DNA from: Anolis sagrei
Taxonomy: Eukaryota > Chordata > Lepidosauria > Squamata > Anolidae
Length of the DNA: 64,000 nucleotides
Direction of reading: 5' to 3'
Assembly: GCF_037176765.1 (NCBI RefSeq)
Contig: NC_090024.1
Coordinates: 194,242,278 to 194,306,277, forward strand
A program made the translations under genes and the position numbers. How positions within the stretch are numbered: the first letter of the stretch is position 1; every line of letters starts with the position of its first letter. Below, one piece after another: positions 32,931 to 42,895 of the stretch. Below the pieces are notes generated by a model. The model made no database searches, was not told the DNA's origin, and was given only the letters and a program-made list of their open reading frames with translations.

Positions 32931-33294
32931 TTTTCCTTAATCAATATGACTAGACCTGTCAATCATCTCTTCCTCGCCATTCTTTAAAAGGTTTGGAGTT
33001 GGCGTGGCCAAGGAAGTTGTCCCTTGGTGTTTCTCCCCCTGGGTATTGTCCCGCCTGGTTTTCCTTTCCAGGGACTCTGCACTTGATGAGGTTCAAGCAA
33101 GTGACGCCCCATGCCCCTTTGTTACGTGTCATGAATTGTGCTTTGACGCTCACGTGGATTTCCCTCCTTATTATCCCTTCTTGTCTATGTTGTAATTTGG
33201 CCCCCGGCTTTTAAAGGGAAGCCAGGACACTCAAAACTTCCCTTTCCCTTGCTTTACGGTGTAAAATAAATCCCCTCCGAGGAGGGGCATTCCG

Positions 33295-33366
33295 TGACCC
33301 CGACGTGATTCGAACACGCAGCCTTCTGATCTGGAGTCAGACGCGCTACCGTTGCGCCACGAGGTC
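33295..33366 (-). tRNA. tRNA-Trp (CCA)
   Basis: The minus strand gives a complete 72-nt cloverleaf without intron: acceptor GACCTCG pairs with CGGGGTC, A-box-like TGGCGCAACGG, anticodon CCA inside GACTCCAGATC, B box GTTCGAATC and discriminator A. It agrees almost base for base with vertebrate tRNA-Trp as I remember it. No T run follows immediately; the first TTTT is about 29 nt past the 3' end, after a small CCCCTCC/GGAGGGG hairpin. It is not a SINE head: no SINE body is attached. Confidence 0.93.
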
Positions 33367-33464
33367 TCCGGCAAGCTGCTCGGAAGCCAAGCTTCAAGAG
33401 TCTCCCGAATGCCTTTCCGCGCATGCGCACTAGACCTTATTTTTTGTACTATACATTGACTCAC

Positions 33465-33640
33465 CGTTTGGGGGCCCGTTATTTCCTTAAATTTGGCTAT
33501 TCTTTGCTAAAGGTGAAAATAAACCACATTACTTTATTGTTTCCACCTCGCTTTTCTCCGTACCCCTGCGTTTCCCTCAGGAAAAGGCCCACAAGTGGGT
33601 AAAAACAATTGCGGGCCCTCCCGGGTTGCTTTGAATGCTT
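33465..33640 (-). other. candidate 5' non-coding first exon of the LEM gene
   Basis: On the minus strand a strong donor (AACG/GTGAGTCA, exon edge at 33465) lies about 200 bases downstream of a CCAAT box and GC box. The LEM gene needs an upstream non-coding exon because its ATG exon starts with an acceptor. Linking the two over an 11-kb intron is inference; the right edge (transcription start) is approximate. Confidence 0.35.
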
Positions 33641-33649
33641 CGTTTTGAC

Positions 33650-33800
33650 AGACAGCCTCTTCATGTCCAGCCAGCCAATCGCAAAGAAGGCCACGCCTCT
33701 TTTGGGCGGGGCCTACAGGGAAACTAAGACTGCCAAGTTAAAAGGGCCGTTACGGTGGTACCTGCACCTCCCAAGGGGGTGACGTCATCACCATCATCCT
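33650..33800 (-). promoter_or_regulatory. CpG-containing promoter-like block (CCAAT box, GC box, CRE)
   Basis: Unique, GC-richer sequence with GCCAATCGC (33674-33682), GGGCGGGGCC (33705-33714) and the CRE core TGACGTCA near 33780. An NRF1-like GCGCATGCGC occurs at 33419-33428. The arrangement resembles a housekeeping promoter and could act in either direction; it is assigned to the LEM gene only by position. Confidence 0.45.
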
Positions 33801-33814
33801 GATTGCCGTGCCAC

Positions 33815-33970
33815 ATTCCTATTGAATCATGGGAGTTGTAGTTCCACAAGGTGTTTTACCTTCTCTGCCCAACAGTGCTGGAACCCCACTGAACTACAAC
33901 TCCCATGATGCCTTACCATGTATAGTTAAAGTGGTATCAAACTGCAATAATTCTACAGAGTAGGTGCACT
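33815..33970. mobile_element. palindromic MITE, same family as 30.1 kb
   Basis: ATGGGAGTTGTAGTTCC / AACTACAACTCCCATG arms and AAAGTGGTATCAAACTGCAATAATTCTACAG at the right. Sits just upstream of the promoter-like block. Confidence 0.6.
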
Positions 33971-34020
33971 TTTCCTCAGAAGGACAAATATAGCCTTTCC
34001 TTGGAAGCAGCCTTCCTAGT
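33965..34020 (+). repeat. short duplicated segment, copy 1
   Basis: CACTTTTCCTCAGAAGGACA to AGCAGCCTTCCTAGTTTT resembles 34705-34768 in order and spacing. Both copies follow a MITE end, and the zinc-finger retroelement tail and a SINE lie between them. Confidence 0.55.
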
Positions 34021-34090
34021 TTTAACATGGAGTCATGATAGTTAAAGAGTTAAGGTAGGCTCAGAGCCAACCTTAAAAACTCTGGCATAG

Positions 34091-34348
34091 GTACTTTTTT
34101 TTGGTTGAGTCAGGAGTGACTTGAGAAACTTCAAGTAGTTTCTGGTGTGAGAGAATTGGCCATCTGCAAGGACGTTGCCCAGGGGATGCCTGGATGTTTT
34201 GATGTTTTACCATTGTTGTAAGAGGCTTCTCTCATGCCCCTGCATGGGGAGCTGGAGGTGATAAGAGGGAGCTCATCCGCGCTGTCCCCGGATTCAAACC
34301 TGCGACCTGTCGGTCTTCAGTCCTGCCCCATTGCACCACTGGGGGCTC
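34091..34348 (-). mobile_element. tRNA-derived SINE (family B) with target duplication
   Basis: Same family as 1.1 kb and 46.3 kb; the reversed tRNA head ends CCACTGGGGGCTC. CTGGCATAG flanks both ends (34082-34090, 34349-34357). Confidence 0.85.
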
Positions 34349-34354
34349 CTGGCA

Positions 34355-34675
34355 TAGACACTGAGAACTAGGAAGCCCTGGCCCTTGAGTGCTCCAGGTG
34401 GAGGTCAGCTGTGACCAGCAGTGCTGTAGAATTTGAAAAGGCACGAATGGAGAGCAAAAGAGAGAAACGTGCCAAGAGGAAGGCATGTCAAGCCAATCCC
34501 GACCAGGACCGCCTTCGACCTGGAAACCAATGCCCTCACTGTGGAAGAAGATGCAGATCAAGAATAGGGCTCCACAGTCACCTACGGACCCACTGCCAGT
34601 ACATTGACCTTGGAAGAGAATCCTACTCGGACAACGAGACATCGCCTAAGTATAATAGGTAAAATGGTGTCAAAC
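34355..34675 (+). mobile_element. retroelement polyprotein tail with C2H2 finger
   Basis: An open frame reads ALALECSRWRS..., FEKARMESKREKRAKRK and CPHCGRRCRSRIGLHSHLRTH, then an acidic tail. This Cys2-His2 finger after a basic Lys/Arg segment is a known C-terminal extension of endonuclease-RT retroelements annotated in many animal genomes. No RT is attached here; element class unassigned. Confidence 0.55.
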
Positions 34676-34768
34676 TGCAATAACTCTACAGGGTCGTAGA
34701 TGCACCCTTCCTCAGAAAGGCAAAAATATTGCTTTTACTTGGTAGCAGCCTTCCTAGTTTCTAATGAA
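34664..34768 (+). repeat. MITE end plus duplicated segment, copy 2
   Basis: AAATGGTGTCAAACTGCAATAACTCTACAGGG (MITE right end), then CACCCTTCCTCAGAAAGGC to AGCAGCCTTCCTAGTTTC, matching 33925-34020. Confidence 0.55.
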
Positions 34769-34942
34769 AAGCGTTCTTTTCTTAAGTGACTATGCTGATG
34801 TTGTTGAACACCTGAGAGCCCATCATCCCCAGCCAGCATGTTCAATGCTAAGGGATGATGGGAGCTTAACCACATTTCCAACTCATTTCAACTTCTGATT
34901 CACATATTTAGTATTTAAATAGGTCATAGGTTGAAGTGAATA

Positions 34943-35060
34943 CAGACAGTCCCAAAGTTACAAACAAGAAGGGTTCTGGGTTGCTGTAAGAAAGGTTCTG
35001 TAGGTTTGTTCTTAACTTGAATTTGTATGTAAGTCAGAACAGGTACATTTTTAAATGTAA
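34943..35060. mobile_element. Tc1/mariner-Tigger-like MITE, interrupted by BovB
   Basis: CAGACAGTCCCAAAGTTACAAAC, then TCTGTAGGTTTGTTCTTAACTT, as in 15.7 kb. Its right part is missing where the BovB copy and TA/TG repeats begin. Confidence 0.68.
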
Positions 35061-35067
35061 CTATATA

Positions 35068-35592
35068 TATGTCCAGTCTCGATAAAATAGTAAAGAGTAG
35101 AGACATCAGACTGGCAACAAAGATCCGCCTAGTCAAAGCCATGGTATTCCCTGTAGTAACCTACGGATGTGAGAGCTGGACCTTAGGGAAGGCTGAGCGA
35201 AGGAAGATCGATGCTTTTGAGCTGTGGTGTTGGAGGAAAGTGCTGAGAGTGCCTTGGACTGCGAGAAGATCCAACCAGTCCATCCTCCAGGAAATAAAGC
35301 CCGACTGCTCACTGGAGGGAAAGATACTAGAGACAAAGTTGAAGTACTTTGGCCACATCATGAGGAGACAGGAAAGCCTAGAGAAGACAATTATGCTGGG
35401 GAAAGTGGAAGGCAAAAGGAAGAGGGGCCGACCAAGGGCAAGATGGATGGATGGCATCCTTGAAGTGACTGGACTGACCTTGAGGGAGCTGGGGGTGGTA
35501 ACGGCCGACAGGGAGCTCTGGCGTGGGCTGGTCCATGAGGTCACGAAGAGTCGGAGACGACTGAACGAATGAACAACAAACAACAACAACAA
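35068..35592 (+). mobile_element. BovB (RTE) LINE 3' end, very young copy
   Basis: 167-codon open C-terminal fragment (VVTYGCESW, FGHIMRRQESLEKTIMLG, RARWMDGI, KSRRRLNE then TGA) and a CAACAAACAACAACAACAA tail. It is 5'-truncated at ATGTCCAGTC, inserted into a Tigger-like MITE and TA-rich DNA; ATATATAT on both sides may be the target duplication. It differs from the 56.9-kb copy at only three of 505 bases. Confidence 0.92.
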
Positions 35593-36030
35593 TATATATA
35601 TATACACACACACACATACATATACACATACATACACACTAGCCGTCCCCTGCCACACGTTGCTGTGGCCCAGTCTGTGTATATGTGTTGTGTGTGTATA
35701 TATTTGTGTATGTGTGTATGTGTATGTTTGTGTATATATGTGCATATTTGTGTGTGCTTGCGTATATATATGTGTGTGTGTCTGTATGTATGTGTGCATG
35801 TGTATAATGTATATGAATGTATGTGTATATGTATATATGGTTTATTTTGGGAGGTTTTTAAGTCTGTTCTTCTGTTTTGTGTGTTTTTAGGGGTGATGGA
35901 CACACGTTGGACTATTAGGTGTATTGTGTCAAAATTTCATGTCAATCCATCCAGTGGTTTCTGAGTTACGTTTCTCACACAAACGAACATTACACTTATA
36001 TATAGAGAGAGAGATATAGATACTAGCTGT
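35593..36030. repeat. TA/TG repeat tract and unclassified repeat
   Basis: TATACACA-type tract to 35640 and TGTGTATA-type tract at 35680-35830. ACTAGCCGTCCCCTGCCACA (35639) and ACTAGCTGTGCCCTGCCATG (36023) are two starts of one repeat; a segment CCATCCAGTGGTTTCTGAGTT with a TATATATAGAGAG end lies between. Family unassigned. Confidence 0.5.
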
Positions 36031-36149
36031 GCCCTGCCATGCGTTGCTGTGGCCTATCGTAAGAATTTTTGAAGTAGAGGCAGATATCTGGACTATCTGG
36101 ATTTTACATGGCAGTGTGGAAGGGGTGAGTTTGGATGCATCTACACTAG

Positions 36150-36564
36150 ATTTAATAAAGGAGGATGAAGCTGGTGAGGGGAGGAGAAAAAGGAAGGAGT
36201 TCTGTCTTTAAATCCTCATATTGTGTTAGCTTTTCCAGTTGCTTCTCGTCAATCCTGCTGTCACCTGGGTTTACAACATCAACGATCCATACTCCCCCCC
36301 CCCCCCCCCCACGATCGTGAGGTCGAGTATTGTGCTCCAAAACTCTGTCAGTCTGAATTTGGAAATCCCAGAATAGTTTATGTTTTCATTTTCTGTAACC
36401 TTTCCAGGCTTGTGATCCCACATGGCACATGGTATTTGTGGCACAAGTTTCAGTCATCGGAGCAATGGTGTTATGCTTCTGCTTGTAATCCATCTGCGAG
36501 ATCTTCTTGCGGCAGCTGAGTATATAATCCATCGTTTTTTCTGCTTCTTTGCAGAGTCCTTGCT

Positions 36565-36570
<6 letters not shown>
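36150..36570 (-). mobile_element. R4/Dong-type LINE fragment, restriction-like endonuclease part
   Basis: The minus strand reads CKEAEKTMDYILSC...HNTIA (remnant of the Cys-His motif), then HNTRP, a poly-G tract, VWIVDV and PGDSRI...EKL..YEDLK, which matches the RPD..D endonuclease core of R4-clade LINEs. A run of C (36293-36310, plus strand) replaces the segment between RPD and VWIVDV. Frames are broken. It abuts an (ATT)n tract on its 5' side. Confidence 0.68.
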
Positions 36571-36599
<29 letters not shown>

Positions 36600-37386
36600 G
36601 ACATAAAAGCACAATATGTCACAGCAAACAAGATCTATATGCTGGATTTTATATCACAAAATCACAAATCGAACACTTCCCAAGTGTCTAGGACTGTGTG
36701 ATGTATTTTCAAATGATGCGTGCAGATCCAAGTAAGGTGGCCTTTTGCAGTTGACAGATCGTGACCGCATTTCCATCTACGAACCCACGCGTTCTCTTCG
36801 GTCATCTGGAGAGGCCCTGCTCGTGATTCCACCAGCGTTGCAAGCGCGCTTGGTGGGGACGCGGGACAGGGCCTTTTCCGTAGTGGCCTCCCAACTCTGG
36901 AACACCCTCCCCAAAGACCTTAAACAGGCCCCTTCATTGGCTGTCTTCAGAAAGAACTTAAAAACCTGGCTTTTCCGATGTGCCTTCCCAGATTAGGAAA
37001 TCTCCACTACCGAGTCCCACAAGCACTTTACCAGAACCAATGATTGCTGCACACCGCACATCGCACTTGCCCTAGAAACCCTTTATACACCTCCTGTCAA
37101 ATCAGCACTTTTAATTCTTGTACCCACCTTTTGGCCCGGCCCAGTTTTATTGTGTTTTAATGTATTGTGCCTGTTGCCTATTTTGCTTTATTTTGTTTTT
37201 AATTGTTTAATCTGCTGATTGTATTGTTATGTTGTGTTGTTTGAGGCCTTGGCCTGTGTAAGCCGCATCGAATCCTTTGGGAGATGCTAGCAGGGTACAA
37301 ATAAAGTTTAATAATAATAATAATAATAATCGTGATTTTGTCGATGTTTATTGTTTCCAAATGCCGGCAGAGATCTTCTGGCACTT
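36571..37386 (-). mobile_element. R4/Dong-type LINE 3' end in ATT repeats, split by an L2 insertion
   Basis: The minus strand starts VPEDLCRHLETINIDKITI at 37386, is interrupted at 37330-36765 by an L2 fragment, resumes CQLQKATLLGSARII, then a 3' UTR and an (AAT)n tail at 36598-36571. Removing the L2 restores a continuous reading of the C-terminal helix typical of R4 LINEs. ATT tracts lie on both sides (36571-36598, 37387-37441). Confidence 0.72.
36765..37330 (+). mobile_element. L2-type LINE 3' fragment nested in the R4 copy
   Basis: 84-codon C-terminal piece (EPTRSLRSSGEALL, RAFSVVASQLWNTLP, FRKNLKTWLF), 3' UTR and (AAT)n tail. TCGTGA occurs on both sides (36759-36764, 37330-37335), a likely short target duplication. 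The L2 is therefore younger than the R4 insertion. Confidence 0.85.
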
Positions 37387-37390
37387 ATTA

Positions 37391-37442
<52 letters not shown>

Positions 37443-37660
37443 GGCAGTGTAGAAGACGCCTCAGTTAAATAACAAAGTAGATGTGTTCCTGGGTATTACG
37501 TCTTAAATTAAAAATTTGATATTAGTGGCTAATATGAAGAAAGGGAACAACAACAAAGATGAGCAACTCCAAAGTGTTTTTCCTCAAGTTGTTTATTCAA
37601 AACTAACAGTATGTATATTTCAAGTGAAACAGGTTCAGCAAACTTCGCATAAGTAAACAG

Positions 37661-37708
37661 AAACATTCTGTAGACTCTTCAAGGCTTTCTGTAGACTCTT
37701 CAAGGCTA
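37661..37708. repeat. 22-bp tandem duplication
   Basis: TTCTGTAGACTCTTCAAGGCT occurs twice in a row, period 22, in otherwise unassigned sequence. Confidence 0.8.
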
Positions 37709-37833
37709 CTTCCAAATTGCAAGCAGAGGTGATCTTTTCTTTCACTTAGCTCCACTTTTCTAATGATTTTCATCTTGACGGTCACACCTATAGATCCTCC
37801 CAGTGCTGGTGCCGCTGAAACATCTGATTAAAC

Positions 37834-38355
37834 CACCAGTGGGCCCCAAGAACTAAAATATGGTTTGCGGCCTCACCATTACTGTACCATTGCATCAAGA
37901 GCAACTGGTCTCGCAAAACCCTCTTAAAGTGCCAATGCAATGGGGATGTCGGGAGGGGAGAGGCTGACTTCCCACGAAAGCCGCAACTACAAACCTAACT
38001 GCGGCTTCCCCTCCTTCTTCCCTCCTCCTGAGCGTTCCATGTGGTGCCTGGAAGTCTTCCTTTTTAGGCCTGGTCCTGGGGTTATTTGGGGTGTCGATTC
38101 ATAAAATTGCATTGGATAGATCACATCAGCTCTAGGTTATGAAATATGGTTTTCTGTGGGCAAGCAGATGGTGACTACCGGATGGCATATGTTCTGTATC
38201 AGAAATTAGAGCTAATGTGGTCTATCCAATGCAGTTTTATGAATCAGCACCTGAAATAACCAAACCAAATCGAAAGTTGACCAAAAAGTGATTGTAACGT
38301 TTTTGGTACTAATGTTGAAGAATAGTCCCTGGTCAAAAAAGGTTGGGAACCACTG
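37834..38355. mobile_element. hAT non-autonomous element with inner inverted repeat
   Basis: The right end GGTTGGGAACCACTG is hAT-like; flanks GATTAAAC / GATTAGAC agree 7 of 8. Inside, roughly 60-bp inverted arms (38076-38135 and about 38215-38275) share GATTCATAAAATTGCATTGG and its complement. Confidence 0.65.
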
Positions 38356-38747
38356 GATTAGACAAAGGATGAGGAGCAGGAAGCTGTAAGAGTAAAAATA
38401 CTTTGGAAAAAGATGCAGGAATGTTTGTAGTGGTATAAGGACAGCTTGGATAAATATTACTGATTTCAGTGGGACCCCAGTTCAATCAACAAAACAGTCT
38501 TGTACCAACTTGAAGTTTAATTTATTATGGCATGAGATTACATAGACTAGAGTTTAATTTATTCAGGTATACTGTACTCATTCGCAAATATGCACAGACC
38601 CGCAGTGTCTGAAATCTTGTACATATGTGTTTAACAGCCCAAAGTTAGGAACATCTTAGCCGATTATAATCAATACACATTTTTTACCACACTTAGCATA
38701 ACACAGCTGCTTTACAGACCCCATGAGTCAGGATGCATGTATATGTT

Positions 38748-38956
38748 GAATGAATGGAGTTTGACACCAGTTTAGCTGCCATGACTCAATGTTACAGAAT
38801 TGTGAGAGTTGTAGTTTTACAAGGTCTTTAGTCTTATCTACTAATCAGTGTTACTACAACTACAACTCACAGGCTTCCATAGCATAGCATTGTGTCAAGG
38901 TAGCTAAAGTGGTGGCAAACTCCATTAATTTTACAATGTAGGTGCACCAAAAGTAA
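38748..38956. mobile_element. palindromic MITE, same family as 30.1 kb
   Basis: AATGGAGTTTGACACCAG...GTAGCTAAAGTGGTGGCAAACTCCATTAATTTTACAATGTAGGTGC; arms GAGAGTTGTAGTTTTAC / ACTACAACTCACAGG. Confidence 0.6.
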
Positions 38957-39508
38957 GACACAGTGTATAAGTTTGCATAAGAAAAGGATTTTAAAAGGTA
39001 AGACATACTTTCTTGGGTGTCTGTATATATTGTATATTCAACAGACATCATTTATTCAAAATAGGGTCCTTTTTGTGTGGGCGCAGGATGAACACAGTTT
39101 CCAAAGGACTTGTATTTGAAGTATTGAAGCTAAAATGCTTCCTAATTAATGGGATAGATTTTTAAGTCAATTAAACAGATTGAAATTAATTGTTTGATCT
39201 TTCTTATAGAGAATTCCGTTTAATGTTGTGGTGTGACGTTTCCTTTAACTGTTCGCCTAAGGCAGTACTGGAAGCAGTATGGCTCTGAATATTATTTGCA
39301 AGGGTATGTAAGTGGAAGGGCACGGTTGCATTTATGTCCAGCCAGCGGGTTGCTTACAGGCAGCTTGTGGATTTCCTCTGATACAATAAGGTTATTGTGT
39401 ATTCTATATACTCATATATAAGTCTAGAAATTTTTGCCAAATAATCTAAAAAAACTGGATTGATTTATCCATAGTTCAAGCTGAGTATTGTATCTTAAGT
39501 TTTATATA

Positions 39509-39906
39509 CTGGAAGTCCCTGAGTTACAAACATCCGATTTACAACTCATAAGAACGGGGTTGAGACCACGGGAAGTGAGAGAAATCCATCCCTAGGAAGG
39601 GAAAATCACTCCTGGAAGAGTTTTCATAGAGAAAAGGTGTCTCTACTGAAGCTTTATCACCAATTCTTGTTTCCATAACAAGCCAATTTTTTTCCAAAAT
39701 CCAGTTCTAACAGGGACAGAAAATGAGGTGAAATCTTCTGAGCAGTGACAAAGACAGCAGAACAAACACCACAGAGGTGTTAACCCTTCCCTATGGTATC
39801 CAAAGCCATCTATCTGTCTATCTGGTGTTACGCTTAAAAATGTACCTTCTCCGACTTAAGAACAAACCAACATAACCTATCTTGTTCGTAACTTGGGGAC
39901 TGCCTG
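39509..39906. mobile_element. Tc1/mariner-Tigger-like MITE with TA duplication
   Basis: CTGGAAGTCCCTGAGTTACAAAC...GTAACTTGGGGACTGCCTG, with TA at both ends. Interior shared with 53.8 kb (AATTCTTGTTTCCATAACAAG, ACAGGGACAGAAAATG). Confidence 0.82.
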
Positions 39907-40199
39907 TACATATAAAAGGAACAATCCCCTTCTCTGAGTAGAGTGCTGAAAGGCAAGAGCTTAGTCTGTGCTGGCAAAACCTAAAAAAGGCATCAACCAC
40001 CTCTACACTTTCTGCTGTGACACTGCTTCTGGCCTTTGGTGGCTGTACCCCAAAGGTGGCATTGGTGTTTTCCAATCTCTTTGGAATGACCCTCAATATA
40101 TCCATGAGTCATATCGAAATCTTCAATTTTGGCACCCAAACCTACCCTCAACTTATACAGTAGTATATACTGTACTTCTTGTATGTACTTTATGTGACT

Positions 40200-40458
40200 G
40201 AAATTGATACGGCTGGATTTTAATCCACATCTATTGCTGCGTTTTATTGAGGAGTCACTATAAGGGGTTTTATATGCTGTTTTATTTATATTTATTTTAT
40301 GTAAATTGACACTGCTATATGTGTTTTACTGTACCTATAATTTTACTGTACCTTTACCTGTTGCACTGCTACATACTTTTGTAAGCCGCTCCAAGTCCCT
40401 TTTTGGAGATGGTAGCAGAGTATAAATTTATTATTGTTATTGTTATTGTTATTATTAT
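40200..40458 (+). mobile_element. L2-type LINE 3' UTR
   Basis: Ends GTAAGCCGCTCCAAGTCCC, GGAGATGGTAGCAGAGTATAAA and a (TTATTG)n-like tail. Confidence 0.6.
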
Positions 40459-40576
40459 GCTTCTTGTAATATTTTAGGGGCATACCCTGCCATGGATATA
40501 AAATCATCTAAACCACTAAATCTATTTAGATAATTAATGAAAGGGGCTAACCTTGGTATTACACTTTGGAGCCAAA

Positions 40577-41137
40577 CTATTTTCTATGAACCAGTGCAGG
40601 CTTTGAGATCTGTCGGGGAGGCCCTTTGAGATCTGTTGGGGAGGCCCTTCCCTTGGTCCCACCACCCTCTTAAGTACGGTTGGTGGGGATGAGAGAGAGG
40701 GCCTTCTCAGTGGTGGCTTCCTTGCTCTGGAATGCCCTCTTTAGAGAGATTAGGTTAACTCCCATTCTCCAAATCTTTCGATCTATTCTAAAAACATGGT
40801 TTTTAAAATGGGACTTTGACTTTGAGTAGACTGAAATGGGTGCATGTGAGAAGTGATTATTCACTCTGGCACTTTAGTTCATTAATTGATGACAGTCAGT
40901 TTTATCTGCAGGTACTTCTGTGCTTTGAAAAAATTAACAATTTTATTATTATGTGATGTTATGTTCATTTGTTGTGGTTGTTGCTCTAATTTTATGTTAT
41001 TGTTTTTATGCTTTTGTATTGTTTATTTTATATGCAGCACTTTGGAGTGCTTTTGTGAGCCACCCTTTGGGGAGATGGTGGCAGGGTATAAATAAAGTTG
41101 TTGTTGTTGATGATGATGATGATGATGATGATTATTG
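40577..41137 (+). mobile_element. L2-type LINE 3' end
   Basis: Degenerate C-terminal codons (LRS.GEAL..., RAFSVVA), a 24-bp tandem duplication near 40603-40650, then 3' UTR GTGAGCCACCC...GGGTATAAATAAAG and GTT/GAT repeats (41097-41133). Confidence 0.65.
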
Positions 41138-41255
41138 TTGATGATGATAATTAATTATATGCCTAAAATGACTTATTCTGCCATCATTCCTTCTAATATT
41201 TCCAGCTGAAGTTTCTGTAAATGATTTTTGTGACTTCTCCTTTACACTTTTCTCC

Positions 41256-41322
41256 GACAGGGAGCTCTGGCATGGGCTGGTCCATGAGGTCACGAAGAGT
41301 TGGAAGCAACAACAACAACAAT
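41256..41322 (+). mobile_element. short BovB-type 3' tail fragment
   Basis: Matches the last about 65 bases of the BovB copies (CGACAGGGAGCTCTGG, CATGAGGTCACGAAGAGT) and ends in CAACAACAACAA. Either a very short BovB insertion or the tail of a BovB-dependent SINE. Confidence 0.7.
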
Positions 41323-42209
41323 TCTTACACTTCTGTTATTTCCAGGGAAACTTAAACTTAAATCCTGATTTGCATTCTGGTTAATCTTCTGTAGTATGGA
41401 ATACGGAATGCTATGGAGAACTGGAGTTACAGAACAAATGAGGTTTCCCCTATACAATTTTGCCAGCTGTTCTGTGAAAAGATATAAGAGAAAGTCCTGC
41501 AGATGGCACTATCTGATCTTTTTTTTCTTCGCTCCATCCTCAGCTCGTACAGCTCCAGGCAGTGCAGAATGCAAAAATAAAAAGCATGTAATAATATATT
41601 TCACATATTTGGAACAAAACTGTCAAAATAGTTATTTTTAAATTGAGGGCATCATGCTGCTGGCTGACTAATTTAACATTAAAACACTTGAAACTCTTGA
41701 CCAAAGAGTCATTGGTGTTCTAGAAAGAAGAAACATATGAAAATTTCTTTATATGTAAAGTTAGACAAAGAAGAAACAGCCCTACAAATGCTGTCGTAGA
41801 AATGCCATTAAAGTCATGAATTCCACATATTTTATTTCAGGGTGATCCCAGTCTTTTCCTATGAAGCTTAGTTCCAATAATACGGCATGTTAAGTCCCAT
41901 TTCTTAGCTATGTATTTTAACCTACCTCTCACCAAGGAGATTCTTCACTCTGTTTTACTCATTGCAATATGCATGTAAAATTGGTTAGGCTGAGGAATCA
42001 TGTCACTTCTAAGGTTACCCAGTTAATATCATGGAGATTTCAACCCCATTCCTTTGAGTCCTACTCCTACAGACAGGACTGCTTTTCTTACCTCTAATTG
42101 TTTTATAGTGTGGATTGTTAACATGCCTCTCTAGGTTTCAGGATTTCTGTGCAGGGCCATTTCTTTGTCTTAAGGCCTGGCTCTCTTGAGGTTACACTGA
42201 ACAAATTAG

Positions 42210-42304
42210 TGTTGGGTTGCTGTGAGTTTTCATAGCCATGTTCCAGAAGCATTCTCTCCTGATGTTTCATCCACATCTATGACAGGCATCCTCAGAGGTT
42301 GTGA
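42210..42304 (-). mobile_element. Penelope-like element terminal fragment
   Basis: GGGTTGCTGTGAGTTTTC...TCCTCAGAGGTTGTGA, the reversed PLE 3' end only. Confidence 0.75.
42257..42298 (-). ncRNA. hammerhead-ribozyme-like core in PLE end
   Basis: The minus strand gives CTGAGGA (42295-42289), a weakened stem II, GAAA (42268-42265), ATC and AGG. Catalytic bases are kept although stem II has mismatches. Confidence 0.4.
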
Positions 42305-42581
42305 ACAAATTCGTGTTTTTCAGGAAGCATACAAAAAAAAAGACAGTGAAGTGTCTTGCAAATTAAAAATATTATATGACAGCTTTTAAAAACCTGGCTA
42401 TTATGGGATAAGTTCTGCAGTCATATAAAGAACTTGTTCACCTTTTCTGTCATTTTCTGGGGCTGTCACTTTGCCATTATATTGTTGCATATGAGTTAAA
42501 TCTCAGCTCTCCTTCTGATAAAAACAGGTCGCCATTAATATATATTAGCAAAATTACCCTCCTTAGGTTGAGATGAACAAT

Positions 42582-42895
42582 AGTGTGGTGTAGTAGTTTA
42601 GGTGATGGGCTAGGTCTCAGGGAGAGCAGGGTTCAAATTCCTGATCAGCCATGAAAGCTCAGTAGATGGTCTTGGACCTAGTATATTCTTCAGATAACAC
42701 AGAGATGTGATCTGCAATGGGTTTCTCTCTCATGCCAACCTGATCAAGCAGAATGATGTTCTTTTCCAGTTTATCTCTGAGGAAGGCAATGTCAAACCTC
42801 TGTTGAAAAAACCTTGGCAAGAAAAAATCCACACAGGTTTTACCTTAGATTTGCCATAAGTTGGAAATTATTTGGAGACACTTTTAAGATAGTTA
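42582..42895 (+). mobile_element. Sauria-like SINE, decayed
   Basis: tRNA-like head (GTGTGGTGTAGTAGTTTAGG, GGTTCAAATTCCTG), a middle GAGGAAGGCAATGTCAAACC, and the tail TTGCCATAAGTTGGAAATT. Contains an extra segment near 42720-42770. Confidence 0.58.

Noticed and set aside
8505-33800. miR-135b hairpin, which lies within the LEMD1 locus in human
   Set aside because: No match to the mature sequence was seen on either strand by eye.
35161-35799. 212-codon minus-strand open frame
   Set aside because: Antisense of the BovB ORF joined to TA/TG repeats; the same antisense frame exists at 57001-57384.
35569-35964. 131-codon frame with Tyr/Val/Cys periodicity
   Set aside because: Translation of a TG/TA microsatellite.
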